Source: Roseovarius mucosus DSM 17069 (GTDB lineage: Bacteria; Pseudomonadota; Alphaproteobacteria; Rhodobacterales; Rhodobacteraceae). Taken from it: a stretch of DNA of 64,000 bases. Under the pieces are notes generated by a model that saw only the letters and a list, made by a program, of their open reading frames with translations, did no database searches and had not been told where the DNA came from. The position numbers were made by a program, and so were the translations under genes. Shown here piece after piece: positions 8,891-17,919 of this stretch. Position 1 is the first letter of the stretch; the number at the start of each line of letters is the position of its first letter. Location: NCBI RefSeq assembly GCF_000768555.3, contig NZ_KN293978.2:62001-126000 (forward strand). Reading direction: 5' to 3'.

Positions 8891-10270
8891 ATGAAGGTCA
8901 TCATCTGCGGCGCCGGTCAGGTGGGCTGGCAGATCGCGCGGCATCTGTCGGGAGAGCGCAACGACGTCACGGTCGTGGACAACAATCCCGATCTGGTGCG
9001 TCGCGCCACTGATACGCTCGACGTGCAGGGCATTACTGGCTTTGCCTCTTATCCCGATGTGCTGGACAGGGCAGGGGCGCGGGACGCCGACATGATCATT
9101 GCCGCGACCTATTCGGACGAGGTCAACATGGTCACCTGCCAGGTGGCTCATTCGGTCTTTGGCATCAGCCGCAAGATTGCGCGCCTGCGCAGCCAATCCT
9201 ATCTCGACGCGATTTATTCGGACCTCTACCGCCGCGATCACATGCCCATCGACGTCGTGATCAGCCCCGAACGCGAGGTGGCGCAAGCGGCGCTGCAACG
9301 GCTTGCCTCGCCCGCGGCCTTCGATACCGAGCTTTTCATGAGCGGGCAGGCGCAGCTCATGGGTATCCGCCTGGAAGATGATTGCCCGGTGCTCAACACG
9401 CCCCTGCGGCAGTTGAGCGATCTATTCTCGACGCTGCGGGTGGTGGTCCTGGCGGTGCGACGCGAGGGGCGATTGTTCGCGCCGGAAGCGGGGGATCAGC
9501 TCTTTGCCGGGGACGAATGTTACCTCTTCGCCCCCATCGAGGATGTGCCTCGGACGCTCGAAGTGTTCGGCAAGTCGCAAAAGAAACAAGAGCGCGTGGT
9601 CATCATCGGCGGCGGCAATATCGGCCTTGCGGTGGCCCAAGCGCTGGAGACGCGGCCCGGTGGGCGTATCCGGGCCAAGGTGATCGAGAAAAGCCGCTCT
9701 AAGGCGGAGCGCGCTGCGGATGCGCTGGAACGGACCATTGTGCTCAATGGGGACGGCCTTAATTCCGCGCTGCTGGCGGAAGCAGGGATTGCCCGTGCCG
9801 ATGCGGTGCTGGTTGTGACCGACGATGACAAAACCAACATGCTGGCCGCCGTGCGTGCCAAATCCGAGGGCTGCCCCTTTGCTGTGGCGCTGATCAACGA
9901 CCCCACGATGGTGCCGCTGCTCGAACCCTTGGGGATTGACGCCTATATCAATCCGCGTGCCACCACGGTCAGCTCGATTTTGCGTCATATTCGTCACGGC
10001 AAGGTGCGCGGCGTCTATTCCATCGGGGATGCCGAGGGCGAGGTGATCGAGGCTGAGGTGATGTCGACCTCATCCATCGCCGGGGCGGCGATCCGCGATA
10101 TCGACTTTCCCGAAGGCGTGCTTGTGGGGGCAGTGCGCAAAGGCGGCAAGATACATAAACCCGCAGGCGGTCTCAGGGTCGAGGCAGGCGATGTGATCGT
10201 GATCTTTGCAATGGCGGCGGATGTGGCGGCGGTCGAACAGCTGTTGCAGGTCTCGATCGACTTTTTCTGA
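8891..10270 (+). CDS. trkA: Trk potassium uptake regulatory subunit TrkA
   Basis: Peripheral NAD-binding subunit that gates the TrkH potassium channel on the cytoplasmic face. Two RCK repeats are visible. The first Rossmann motif, GAGQVGWQIARHL, lies at residues 6-18 and the second, IIGGGNIGLAVAQ, at about 238. Each is followed by a TrkA_C segment with the hydrophobic pattern FAPEAGDQLFAGDECYLF or KPAGGLRVEAGDVIVIF. The length (459 residues) is the double-domain TrkA size. It overlaps nothing and is followed after 4 nt by trkH, so the two subunits are made together. Confidence 0.95.
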   Translation: MKVIICGAGQVGWQIARHLSGERNDVTVVDNNPDLVRRATDTLDVQGITGFASYPDVLDRAGARDADMIIAATYSDEVNMVTCQVAHSVFGISRKIARLRSQSYLDAIYSDLYRRDHMPIDVVISPEREVAQAALQRLASPAAFDTELFMSGQAQLMGIRLEDDCPVLNTPLRQLSDLFSTLRVVVLAVRREGRLFAPEAGDQLFAGDECYLFAPIEDVPRTLEVFGKSQKKQERVVIIGGGNIGLAVAQALETRPGGRIRAKVIEKSRSKAERAADALERTIVLNGDGLNSALLAEAGIARADAVLVVTDDDKTNMLAAVRAKSEGCPFAVALINDPTMVPLLEPLGIDAYINPRATTVSSILRHIRHGKVRGVYSIGDAEGEVIEAEVMSTSSIAGAAIRDIDFPEGVLVGAVRKGGKIHKPAGGLRVEAGDVIVIFAMAADVAAVEQLLQVSIDFF

Positions 10271-10274
10271 TCCG

Positions 10275-11795
10275 ATGATCGCCCGACTGCTGACATTCCC
10301 ACTCATCCTCATCCTCGCCGGGATTGCCGCATTGATGATGTATCTGCCCGCGATTGACGCGGGCATGCGCGGCTTTAGCGGTGTGGGCAAGGCCTTTGCG
10401 TTTTCCGGCACCATCGGTCTTGCGCTGGTGATCACGATTGGGCTTGCGTTGTCGGGGCGATCCAACCAGCGGATGAGCGACACGCAAAATCTGATGTCGC
10501 TCTTGCTGGCCTATGTGCTCTTGCCGGTGTTTCTGGCCATTCCGTTTTACACTGGCGTGCGGAACACCACCTTTATCAATGCATATTTTGAGATGGTGTC
10601 GAGCTTCACCACCACCGGGGCCACACTCTTTGGTGCGCAGGGGCGCCTTGTCGATAGCCTGCATCTGTGGCGCGCTCTGGTGGGCTGGGGCGGGGGGCTG
10701 CTGCTGTGGATCTCGGCCTCGGCGGTTCTGGCACCGCTCAACCTTGGCGGCTTTGAGGTAACGGCGCGGGGCGAGCCGGGACAGGATGAAACGGTCCTGA
10801 GCCGGTTCGAGCGTGCAACCCCCGCCAAACGGCTGGCACAATCGACGCGGGTTCTGGCCCCGGTCTATATTGGCCTCACAGGCGCACTCTGGATCTGCCT
10901 CTTGATCGGCGGAGAGCGGGCCTTAGTTGCCGCCGTTCACGCGATGTCGACCATGGCCACGAGCGGGATTTCTTCCATTGGCGGGTTGCAGAACGGTGCG
11001 TCGGGCTTTGCCGGGGAATTCGCGGTGTTCCTGTTTTTCTTCTTCGCACTTTCGCGGCTCACCTTCTCGTCGGACACGATCACCTCGGTGCGTCCCGGCG
11101 TGCGCAACGATCCTGAATTCCGGCTGGGGGTCTTGCTGCTCGTTGGGGTGCCTCTCATCCTGTTCCTGCGGCACTGGATTGCCACCTTGGGGGTCGAGGA
11201 TACGTCGGATTGGCGACTGGCACTCCGGGCGTTGTGGGGGGCGGTGTTTACCGTTCTGTCGTTCCTCTCCACCACCGGTTTCGAGAGCGCGGATTGGCAG
11301 GAGGCGCGGGATTGGTCAGGTCTCGGCACGCCGGGTCTGATCCTCCTGGGGCTTTCGCTGGTGGGCGGCGGGGTGGCCACCACGGCCGGCGGGGTCAAGC
11401 TGCTCAGGGTCTATGCGCTCTATCTGCATGCCCGGCGCGAAACAGAGCGGCTGGTGCATCCCTCGTCCGTTGGGCGCGCAACGGGGCTCGGGCGCCGCAT
11501 CCGGCGGCAAGGGGCCTTTATTGCATGGATTTTCTTCATGCTCTTTGCCATGTCCCTGACCTTTGTCACCGCGCTCTTGGCCTTTGCCGGGCAAGGGTTC
11601 GACTCTGCGCTGATTCTGGCGATTTCCGGGCTTTCGACCACGGGGCCGCTGATCCTGACAGCAAGCGACACGCCCATTCGCCTTCTGGAACTCAGCGATG
11701 CGGCCAAGATGATCTATGCCATGGCCATGGTGCTCGGGCGGCTTGAAACGCTGGCCCTGATTGCCTTGCTCAACCCCTCTATCTGGCGGGATTAG
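10275..11795 (+). CDS. trkH: Trk potassium transporter, channel subunit TrkH
   Basis: Polytopic inner-membrane channel of the Trk/Ktr family that takes up potassium. It is 506 residues with about ten hydrophobic segments. Selectivity-filter-like loops occur as SFTTTGATLF, STMATSGISSIGG, FLSTTGFESADW and SGLSTTGPLIL, one per M1-P-M2 repeat. I chose ATG 10275, immediately after trkA (4 nt gap), because the preceding in-frame extension from 10206 reads through the end of trkA. A TTTTGTAATCC segment follows, but no convincing terminator is seen before hfq. Confidence 0.93.
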   Translation: MIARLLTFPLILILAGIAALMMYLPAIDAGMRGFSGVGKAFAFSGTIGLALVITIGLALSGRSNQRMSDTQNLMSLLLAYVLLPVFLAIPFYTGVRNTTFINAYFEMVSSFTTTGATLFGAQGRLVDSLHLWRALVGWGGGLLLWISASAVLAPLNLGGFEVTARGEPGQDETVLSRFERATPAKRLAQSTRVLAPVYIGLTGALWICLLIGGERALVAAVHAMSTMATSGISSIGGLQNGASGFAGEFAVFLFFFFALSRLTFSSDTITSVRPGVRNDPEFRLGVLLLVGVPLILFLRHWIATLGVEDTSDWRLALRALWGAVFTVLSFLSTTGFESADWQEARDWSGLGTPGLILLGLSLVGGGVATTAGGVKLLRVYALYLHARRETERLVHPSSVGRATGLGRRIRRQGAFIAWIFFMLFAMSLTFVTALLAFAGQGFDSALILAISGLSTTGPLILTASDTPIRLLELSDAAKMIYAMAMVLGRLETLALIALLNPSIWRD

Positions 11796-11850
11796 CGCTA
11801 TTTTGTAATCCCTGCCGCAGATTGGAACGATTTTATTTTTGGGCTGGAAA

Positions 11851-11868
11851 GTCTTGCACGGGCAAGAC
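11851..11868 (+). promoter_or_regulatory. Hairpin in hfq leader
   Basis: Perfect 7-bp inverted repeat GTCTTGC and GCAAGAC with loop ACGG, 73 nt before the hfq start codon. A third GCAAGAC lies at 11885-11891. It could be a leader structure or a repressor site; neither role can be decided from sequence. Confidence 0.35.
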
Positions 11869-11940
11869 ATACTCTGATCTGTACGCAAGACCCCTCGTGC
11901 CGGTTCGCGGTGCGCGCAATAAAAAAAGGCAGGAAGACGC

Positions 11941-12180
11941 ATGGCTTCTGATCGACAAAATTTACAGGACGCATTTCTCAACCAGGTCCGCAAGACCAAG
12001 ATTCCTGTGACGGTCTTTCTGATCAACGGGGTCAAATTGCAGGGCGTGATCACGTGGTTTGACAATTTCTGCATCCTGCTGCGCCGGGATGGACAATCGC
12101 AGCTTGTGTACAAGCACGCGGTGTCAACCATCATGCCGTCGCAGCCGGTCAACCTCTACGATGGTGACGACGCCAATTGA
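11941..12180 (+). CDS. hfq: RNA chaperone Hfq
   Basis: Sm-like hexameric RNA chaperone that promotes pairing of small RNAs with mRNAs. It is 79 residues, the short alphaproteobacterial form with almost no C-terminal tail. The N-terminus [19 protein letters not shown], the Sm1 region with [14 protein letters not shown], and the Sm2 signature YKHAVSTI are all conserved; the family normally shows this KH pair. hflX begins within its stop codon (A of TGA), so the hfq-hflX order and coupling seen in many proteobacteria is preserved. Confidence 0.97.
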   Translation: MASDRQNLQDAFLNQVRKTKIPVTVFLINGVKLQGVITWFDNFCILLRRDGQSQLVYKHAVSTIMPSQPVNLYDGDDAN

Positions 12181-13454
12181 TGGACCATGAGCGCCCGATA
12201 ACCCGGGCTTGGGTCATCCACCCCGAAATCGACGGTGCCAATCGCGCCCGTGATCCCGCTCTGGCCTTGGAAGAGGCGGTGGCGCTGGCGCATGCTCTGC
12301 CCGATATCGATGTCGTGGGTGCGGATCTCGTGCGCCTGCGCAAGCCGGATGCCGGGCGTCTCTTTGGCAAGGGCAAGCTGGAAGAGCTGCATCAGGCGAT
12401 GGAGGCCGCGGAGGTCGAGCTGGTTCTCGTGGACGGGCCGGTCACGCCCGTGCAACAGCGTAATCTGGAAAAGGCGTGGGGCGTCAAGCTTCTGGATCGC
12501 ACCGGGTTGATTCTCGAGATTTTCAGTGACCGTGCCGCGACCCGCGAAGGCGTGTTGCAGGTGGAAATGGCGGCGCTCAGCTATCAGCGCACGCGCCTCG
12601 TGCGCGCCTGGACCCACCTTGAGCGGCAGCGCGGCGGGCTTGGTTTCGTGGGTGGCCCCGGCGAGACCCAGATCGAGGCGGACCGCCGCGCGATTGACGA
12701 TCAATTGGTGCGGCTGCGGCGTCAGCTGGAAAAAGTATCCAAGACCCGGACCCTGCACCGCGCCGCGCGTGCAAAGGTGCCGTTTCCGGTGGTGGCCCTC
12801 GTCGGCTATACCAACGCGGGCAAATCCACGCTTTTCAATCGCCTGACCGGGGCGGATGTCATGGCCAAGGACATGCTCTTTGCCACGCTCGACCCGACCA
12901 TGCGCCGCGTCAACCTGCCCGAAGGCGGGCCAGAGGTGATCCTGTCCGACACCGTGGGCTTTATCAGCGATCTGCCGACCGAATTGGTCGCGGCGTTCCG
13001 GGCGACACTGGAAGAGGTGCTTTCTGCGGATCTGATCTGTCATGTGCGCGACATTTCGCATCCCGAGACCGTGTCGCAGGCGCGCGATGTGGCGAGCATC
13101 CTGGAAAGCCTCGGGGTCAGCGACAAGACCCCCCAAATCGAAATCTGGAACAAGATCGACCGCTTGCCAGAGGACGCGCGCGCCGCCGCCGTGACCCAAG
13201 CGGCGCGCCAAGACGATGTCATCGCGATTTCCGCGATTTCGGGGCAGGGGCTGAGTGAACTGATCGCGGCCATAGGCGACAAACTGTCCGACGCAACCCA
13301 CCTGACGCAACTGCACTTGCGCTTTGCCGAGGGGCGCAAACGGGCCTGGCTCTTCGAGAAAGAGCTGGTCGAAGCCGAGACACAGACCGAAGATGGCTTT
13401 GATCTGACCGTGCGCTGGACCGCGCGGCAAGAGGCGCGCTTTCGCGCCTTGTGA
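12180..13454 (+). CDS. hflX: GTPase HflX
   Basis: Ribosome-associated TRAFAC GTPase that splits or rescues stalled 70S ribosomes. The N-terminal HflX domain contains the GKGKLEEL glycine-rich loop. The central helical part has GERQRGG-like LERQRGGLGFVGGPGETQIE. The G domain has P-loop GYTNAGKS at about residues 209-216, switch II DTVGFI and NKID. At 424 residues it has normal length. I chose ATG 12180, overlapping the hfq TGA by one base; a TTG one codon upstream is less likely. The C-terminal domain is short, as in other alphaproteobacteria. Confidence 0.95.
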   Translation: MDHERPITRAWVIHPEIDGANRARDPALALEEAVALAHALPDIDVVGADLVRLRKPDAGRLFGKGKLEELHQAMEAAEVELVLVDGPVTPVQQRNLEKAWGVKLLDRTGLILEIFSDRAATREGVLQVEMAALSYQRTRLVRAWTHLERQRGGLGFVGGPGETQIEADRRAIDDQLVRLRRQLEKVSKTRTLHRAARAKVPFPVVALVGYTNAGKSTLFNRLTGADVMAKDMLFATLDPTMRRVNLPEGGPEVILSDTVGFISDLPTELVAAFRATLEEVLSADLICHVRDISHPETVSQARDVASILESLGVSDKTPQIEIWNKIDRLPEDARAAAVTQAARQDDVIAISAISGQGLSELIAAIGDKLSDATHLTQLHLRFAEGRKRAWLFEKELVEAETQTEDGFDLTVRWTARQEARFRAL

Positions 13455-13661
13455 TGGCGGATTCGATGGGTGCGGGGGCGCGCGCGCCGGTCCTTGAGGG
13501 CCGATGGGCAAAAACTAGCTTTTGCCGTGAATGACAGCATTTAGGCACCCCGTCGCCCTAGTCTGCCCCTTGAGAACGCCTCGTGCCAAGTTTCGCCTTG
13601 ATAGACCACGCGGGATTGGGGATACCTCGTTTGATTTACTGCGGGGTTGAAGAGATATCCT

Positions 13662-15083
13662 ATGATTACTCCGGTTCTTCTTTGTGGCGGGTCTGGCACG
13701 CGGCTTTGGCCTTTGTCGCGCAAGTCCTATCCGAAACAATTCGTGGCACTTTTGGGCGATGTGACGCTGTTCCAGGCCTCGGCGCAGCGGTTGTCGGGGC
13801 CGCAGTTCACCGCCCCCATGGTTCTGACCAATGCCGATTTCCGCTTTATCGTGGGCGAGCAACTGGATGATATCGGGATCACGCCGGGGGCGGTTCTGAT
13901 CGAGCCATCGGGGCGCAATACGGCCCCTGCGGTTCTGGCGGCGGCGCTCTGGCAGGCGCGCCAGGACCCGGAGGCGCTGATGCTTGTGGCGCCCTCGGAC
14001 CATGTGGTGCCCGATCCCGAGGCGTTCCGCCAGGCGGTCGCGGCGGGCGTGGGGCCTGCGCAGGCGGGGCAGCTCGTGACCTTCGGGATCCGGCCCAGCC
14101 ATGCCGAAACCGGCTATGGCTATCTGGAACTGGACGGCGCGCCCGGCGATCTGGCTCCGCACCCCATCGGCCTCAAGCGGTTCGTCGAAAAGCCCGATGC
14201 CGAGGCGGCGGCGGCGATGCTGGCAGAGGGCACCTATCTCTGGAATGCGGGGATTTTCCTTTTCAAGGCGTCCACCATGCTGGATGCGTTCCGCGCCCAT
14301 GCGCCGCAGCTCCTGGCGCCGGTCGCGGCCGCTGTCGACAAGGCCACGCCCGACCTGGGCTTTTACCGGCTCGACCCCGAGGCTTGGGGCGCGGCCGAGG
14401 ATATCTCGATCGACTATGCGGTGATGGAAAAGGCCCATAACCTCACGGTCATTCCCTTTGCCGCCGGATGGTCGGATCTGGGGGGATGGGATGCGGTCTG
14501 GCGGGAAACCGGACCGGACGCGCGCGGCGTGGCGACCTCTGGCCATGCCACGGCGATTGATTGCGACAACACGCTCTTGCGCTCCGAGGATACGGGGCTC
14601 GAGGTCGTGGGGATCGGGCTTGACAATATCATCACGGTGGCGATGTCCGATGCGGTTCTGGTGGCGCATGTCAGCCGGGCGCAGGATGTGAAACAGGCGG
14701 TGGCCGCCCTCAAGGCCAAGGGGCGCAAGCAGGCCGAGAGCTTTCCCAAGGACCACCGCCCCTGGGGCTGGTTCGAGAGCCTGGTGATCGGCGAGCGGTT
14801 TCAGGTCAAGCGCATTCACGTGCACCCCGGCGCGGCCCTCAGCCTGCAGAGCCATCACCACCGCTCCGAACATTGGATCGTGGTGGAAGGCACCGCCCGG
14901 GTGACGGTGGACGCGGAGGTCAAGCTCGTGACCGAGAACCAATCGGTCTATATCCCCCTGGGTGCGGTGCACCGGATGGAAAACCCCGGCAAGGTGCCCA
15001 TGGTGCTGATCGAGGTGCAGACAGGGTCCTATCTGGGTGAAGATGACATCATCCGCTATGAAGACATTTACGCGCGTGGCTGA
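13662..15083 (+). CDS. manC: Mannose-1-phosphate guanylyltransferase / mannose-6-phosphate isomerase
   Basis: Bifunctional enzyme making GDP-mannose, the precursor of GDP-fucose and mannose-containing polysaccharides. The N-terminal nucleotidyltransferase signature LLCGGSGTRLWPLSRKSYPKQF starts at about residue 6. Also visible are FVEKPD and the EDISIDYAVMEK metal/substrate region. The C-terminal cupin, with HHHRSEHW, is the isomerase half. It is 473 residues, the usual size. I chose ATG 13662 because GAAGAGA lies upstream; a TTG at 13647 adds five residues. It opens the surface-polysaccharide block with gmd and fcl. Confidence 0.93.
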   Translation: MITPVLLCGGSGTRLWPLSRKSYPKQFVALLGDVTLFQASAQRLSGPQFTAPMVLTNADFRFIVGEQLDDIGITPGAVLIEPSGRNTAPAVLAAALWQARQDPEALMLVAPSDHVVPDPEAFRQAVAAGVGPAQAGQLVTFGIRPSHAETGYGYLELDGAPGDLAPHPIGLKRFVEKPDAEAAAAMLAEGTYLWNAGIFLFKASTMLDAFRAHAPQLLAPVAAAVDKATPDLGFYRLDPEAWGAAEDISIDYAVMEKAHNLTVIPFAAGWSDLGGWDAVWRETGPDARGVATSGHATAIDCDNTLLRSEDTGLEVVGIGLDNIITVAMSDAVLVAHVSRAQDVKQAVAALKAKGRKQAESFPKDHRPWGWFESLVIGERFQVKRIHVHPGAALSLQSHHHRSEHWIVVEGTARVTVDAEVKLVTENQSVYIPLGAVHRMENPGKVPMVLIEVQTGSYLGEDDIIRYEDIYARG

Positions 15084-15452
15084 CGGGCGCGCTGCGGATT
15101 GTCGGGCTTCAAGCGGCCAAAACCGCTTTATATAAGCGGCGCGTGATGTCGAGGATCTGACCAAGACGCTGTCATTGGCCTACGCTCTACATCTTGGCGT
15201 GTTGCCGCCCCGTTGCGCGTCGTCAAGCGTTTGGTCTCCAAGTACGTCTTGTGCCTCGCGACCATGCGGACCCGGCGGTTTCCCTCGGACTGTGTTGACG
15301 TGACAGGCGGGGTAATGGCCGCTCACTATCCCCTGAAGGGGCGCTACAAAGATTGGTTGAATCCTTGCGGATGATGACCATACTACCGTGAACCAACGCG
15401 GCGATTGCGCTGGAGAGTTCAACAAAAACAAGATTGGCTGGGCAAAACTGGC
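15084..15452. other. Intergenic stretch without a recognised gene
   Basis: These 369 nt separate manC from the methyltransferase-like gene. The only structure noticed is CCGCTT-N5-AAGCGG (15125-15141), a 6-bp inverted repeat without a T-run. A minus-strand reading frame here overlaps the next gene and shows no family features. Base composition is slightly less GC-rich than the flanks. Nothing else is supported. Confidence 0.5.
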
Positions 15453-16568
15453 ATGAGTGAACACCCTGTGATCGAGACCAAAGCGCGCACTTTCATTCAT
15501 GTTGGGGCAGGGGCGGGCAAGCGACTTGCGGAGTTTCAGCGCCACGAACCGGATAAGATCGTGCTGGTCGAGGCAGAGCGCTCTGCCGCCGCGCGATTGA
15601 CCCAAAAGAATGCGACGGCGTCACATGTGCAGGTGATACAGGCGGCATTGGGCAGGGAAGAGGGCGAAGCAGAGTTGTCTCTCTGGAATTTCGCGCGACT
15701 GAACAGCACGCAAGAGCCGACGTCTGAATTGCACGAGCTCTTTCCGGGGTTGATCCGAAAGGAACGTCAAAGCGTGCCGGTCATTACGCCCGCGCGCTTG
15801 ATGTCCGAGATGGGGCCAGTGAAACGGCCTCTGTCCGTTATCCTTGAGACCCCGGGCAACGAGATGATTTTTCTGGAGGCCTGCAAGGCGGATGGCGTGC
15901 TGGATCAGATCGACCAACTCGAGCTTCTTGCGGCAGAGGAGGTGCTGTACGAAGGGGCCGCCACCCGCGCTGAATTGGAGGCATGGCTGAGTGAAGAAGG
16001 CTTTGTTGTCACGCTGCGCGATGAGGAAGACGCGGATTGGACCGTGCTCCACCTTGTCGCGGATCAAAAGTCCCGTGCGCTTCTGCGTGCCGAAGCCCGT
16101 ATCGCGGAATTGAGCGCGACGGTCGCATCCCTCGAAGCCGCGCTCAAAGCCACCAGAGCGCGCGCAGACCAGCAGGAGTCGGCCCAGTCTGCGGCGGTGG
16201 AGGCCAAGATCTCGACGTTGGAGGCAACAGCGGCGGATCTGGTCAAACAGCGGCAATCTGCCGAACAAAAGCGCGACGAAGCCATGTCGACGCTGGATTT
16301 TCAGACCCGGTATCAGGCGATGTTACAGGTTGACCTCGAGCATTTGCGGGAACGCCTCGAGCAGAGCGAGACACAGCGTCAACGCCAAGAAGACTTGCTG
16401 GGCAAGCTTACGGCCAAACTGTCGCTGGCGGCCGAGTATCTTCGGCATATGCCCGCCAATGGGCCCGAGAGTTTGGCTGCGTCACCCTCGCCAGAACTAT
16501 CCTCACCCCGTGGGCGCACCGACGCCAAAAGAAAGAAAACAAAGGCTGGGAAAGGGTCAAACGCGTGA
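15453..16568 (+). CDS. FkbM-like methyltransferase-type domain with long coiled coil
   Basis: A 371-residue protein with a probable SAM-binding N-terminal half. FIHVGAGAGKRLAEF resembles motif I and KIVLVEAERSAAARL the following acidic strand. VIQAALG and an acidic VILETPGNE strand follow, a layout seen in FkbM-type methyltransferases. From about residue 200 to 330 it is a heptad-rich, Ala/Glu/Gln/Arg coiled coil, and the end is a basic tail (KRKKTKAGKG). I chose ATG 15453; a TTG at 15405 would add 16 residues. It overlaps the sulfotransferase start by 4 nt, so the two are translationally coupled. Methyltransferase activity is an inference; the protein might be structural. Confidence 0.6.
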   Translation: MSEHPVIETKARTFIHVGAGAGKRLAEFQRHEPDKIVLVEAERSAAARLTQKNATASHVQVIQAALGREEGEAELSLWNFARLNSTQEPTSELHELFPGLIRKERQSVPVITPARLMSEMGPVKRPLSVILETPGNEMIFLEACKADGVLDQIDQLELLAAEEVLYEGAATRAELEAWLSEEGFVVTLRDEEDADWTVLHLVADQKSRALLRAEARIAELSATVASLEAALKATRARADQQESAQSAAVEAKISTLEATAADLVKQRQSAEQKRDEAMSTLDFQTRYQAMLQVDLEHLRERLEQSETQRQRQEDLLGKLTAKLSLAAEYLRHMPANGPESLAASPSPELSSPRGRTDAKRKKTKAGKGSNA

Positions 16569-17494
16569 CGGCGATGACCAATGCAAAATCAATCGCGGAT
16601 GAGATCGAGGCGGCGCTGGACATGCTGCAGGCCTACAAGACCTCTGTGCCGACATTGCCGATCACTGACAGCTTTCCAAGCCTTTTGGAGCAATGCGAGG
16701 CAATGTGTCGGTCTTTCACGGGACCAGCGCCGATCCGGACATTGCACCATTTTGCCTGTTCCGGCGGCACCCTGATCGCGAAATGCATTGCGGCATTGCC
16801 CGGCGTTGTTCTGTTGAACGAAATTGACCCGCTCAGTCAAATGCGTTTGGCCGCCCTTAAGCGGGCTCCGCAATTCGCGCCCACTGATCTGTTCGGGGCG
16901 CTGATGCTGTCCCAACGCCAGATCAATCCGACTGCGATCGCCGCTGGTTTTCGTGAGGCAACGCAGGCAATCGTTGCCGACCTGGCACCCAAAGGACAAA
17001 GCCTGGTTATCCGGGACCATTCACATTCCCATTTCTGCACCCGGATTGATCCGGATGCGCGCCCGTCGCTTTACGAAATCCTGGCCGAAGGGCGTCATCC
17101 TGTGATGTCGCTGGTCACGGTCCGGCATCCGCTCGACAGCTTCTTGTCTTTGCATACGAACGGGTGGCTGCATTTTTCGCCCCCCACGCTTGAATCCTAC
17201 AGTCAGCGATACCTTGCATTTCTGGATCGTCATGCAGATTTGGACCTCGTGAAATACGAAGACTTTGTGGCTGCGCCCGAGAGCACATTGGCGAAGATTT
17301 GCCAGATTATCGACTTGCCCTATCACGCGTCGGCCTTTGAGCTGTTTTCCATCATCCGCCTGTCTGGCGATAGCGGCCGCAAGGGCCGCCAGATTGCCGA
17401 GCGGCCACGCCGTGAGGTTCCAGACGAGATCAATGCCCAACGGGGAGAGGACCGATACCGATCGTTATGCGCGCGTTTGGGTTATGAACCGTGA
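16565..17494 (+). CDS. Sulfotransferase family protein
   Basis: Probable PAPS-dependent sulfotransferase, likely acting on a glycan given its neighbours. The 5'-phosphosulfate loop appears as FACSGGTLIAKC (about residues 63-74) and the 3'-phosphate segment as VTVRHPLDSFLSL (about 185-197), the two cofactor-binding signatures of the fold. It has 309 residues, no signal peptide and no membrane helix. It starts at GTG 16565 in a GTGA overlap with the preceding stop; ATG 16574 is the alternative. It lies between manC and gmd, which suggests sulfation of a fucose-containing surface polymer; that is inference. Confidence 0.72.
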   Translation: MTAMTNAKSIADEIEAALDMLQAYKTSVPTLPITDSFPSLLEQCEAMCRSFTGPAPIRTLHHFACSGGTLIAKCIAALPGVVLLNEIDPLSQMRLAALKRAPQFAPTDLFGALMLSQRQINPTAIAAGFREATQAIVADLAPKGQSLVIRDHSHSHFCTRIDPDARPSLYEILAEGRHPVMSLVTVRHPLDSFLSLHTNGWLHFSPPTLESYSQRYLAFLDRHADLDLVKYEDFVAAPESTLAKICQIIDLPYHASAFELFSIIRLSGDSGRKGRQIAERPRREVPDEINAQRGEDRYRSLCARLGYEP

Positions 17495-17919
17495 AGGTCA
17501 CACGACTTTTCAAGCAAATGCGCAAACCCACTGCGGGGCAAGAGGTATCGGGAGATCGAAACGCGCCCCTACGACGGAGCCGACGCTCGCTGGTGCGACT
17601 TGTTAGATATGATAGAGAGAGGCTCTGATTTGGATTTGCGCAAGGCCATCCGCAGGAAACCTGACCGTCTCGCCGATCTGCGCACCCGCAGATGCCTTGC
17701 GCCTGATTGACCCCGATGCAGAGGTCAAAAACCTCGTGGCGCGCACGCTTGATAGCTCTTTCCCTGATCGACGGTTGAGCACGCATCTAGAAAAATGCAT
17801 CGCCTTTGCACGCAAGAAGGCTTGGGCATGGCCGGGGTGCTTGCGACGGTCCACTCCCTGTGCTGTAACGCGCCCAAGATTGGCGGGATGTTTCTATTGA
17901 ATGACGGAGAGATGACGGA
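17495..17919 (+). pseudogene. Probable decayed coding stretch between sulfotransferase and gmd
   Basis: No intact gene was found in 425 nt, yet several protein-like runs occur in different frames. The sulfotransferase frame, read on past its stop, stays open to TGA at about 17702 and includes YREIETRPYDGADARWC. A second frame is open to about 17900 with DALRLIDPDAEVKNLVART. A third covers the last 100 nt before gmd. A 45-codon Arg-rich frame starts at GTG 17491. Such frame switching fits a frameshifted remnant of a polysaccharide gene, but the parent family was not recognised. A small real peptide cannot be excluded. Confidence 0.3.

Noticed and set aside
15180..15605. 141-residue minus-strand frame before the coiled-coil gene
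   Set aside because: It overlaps the methyltransferase-like coding region and has no ribosome site or recognisable family.
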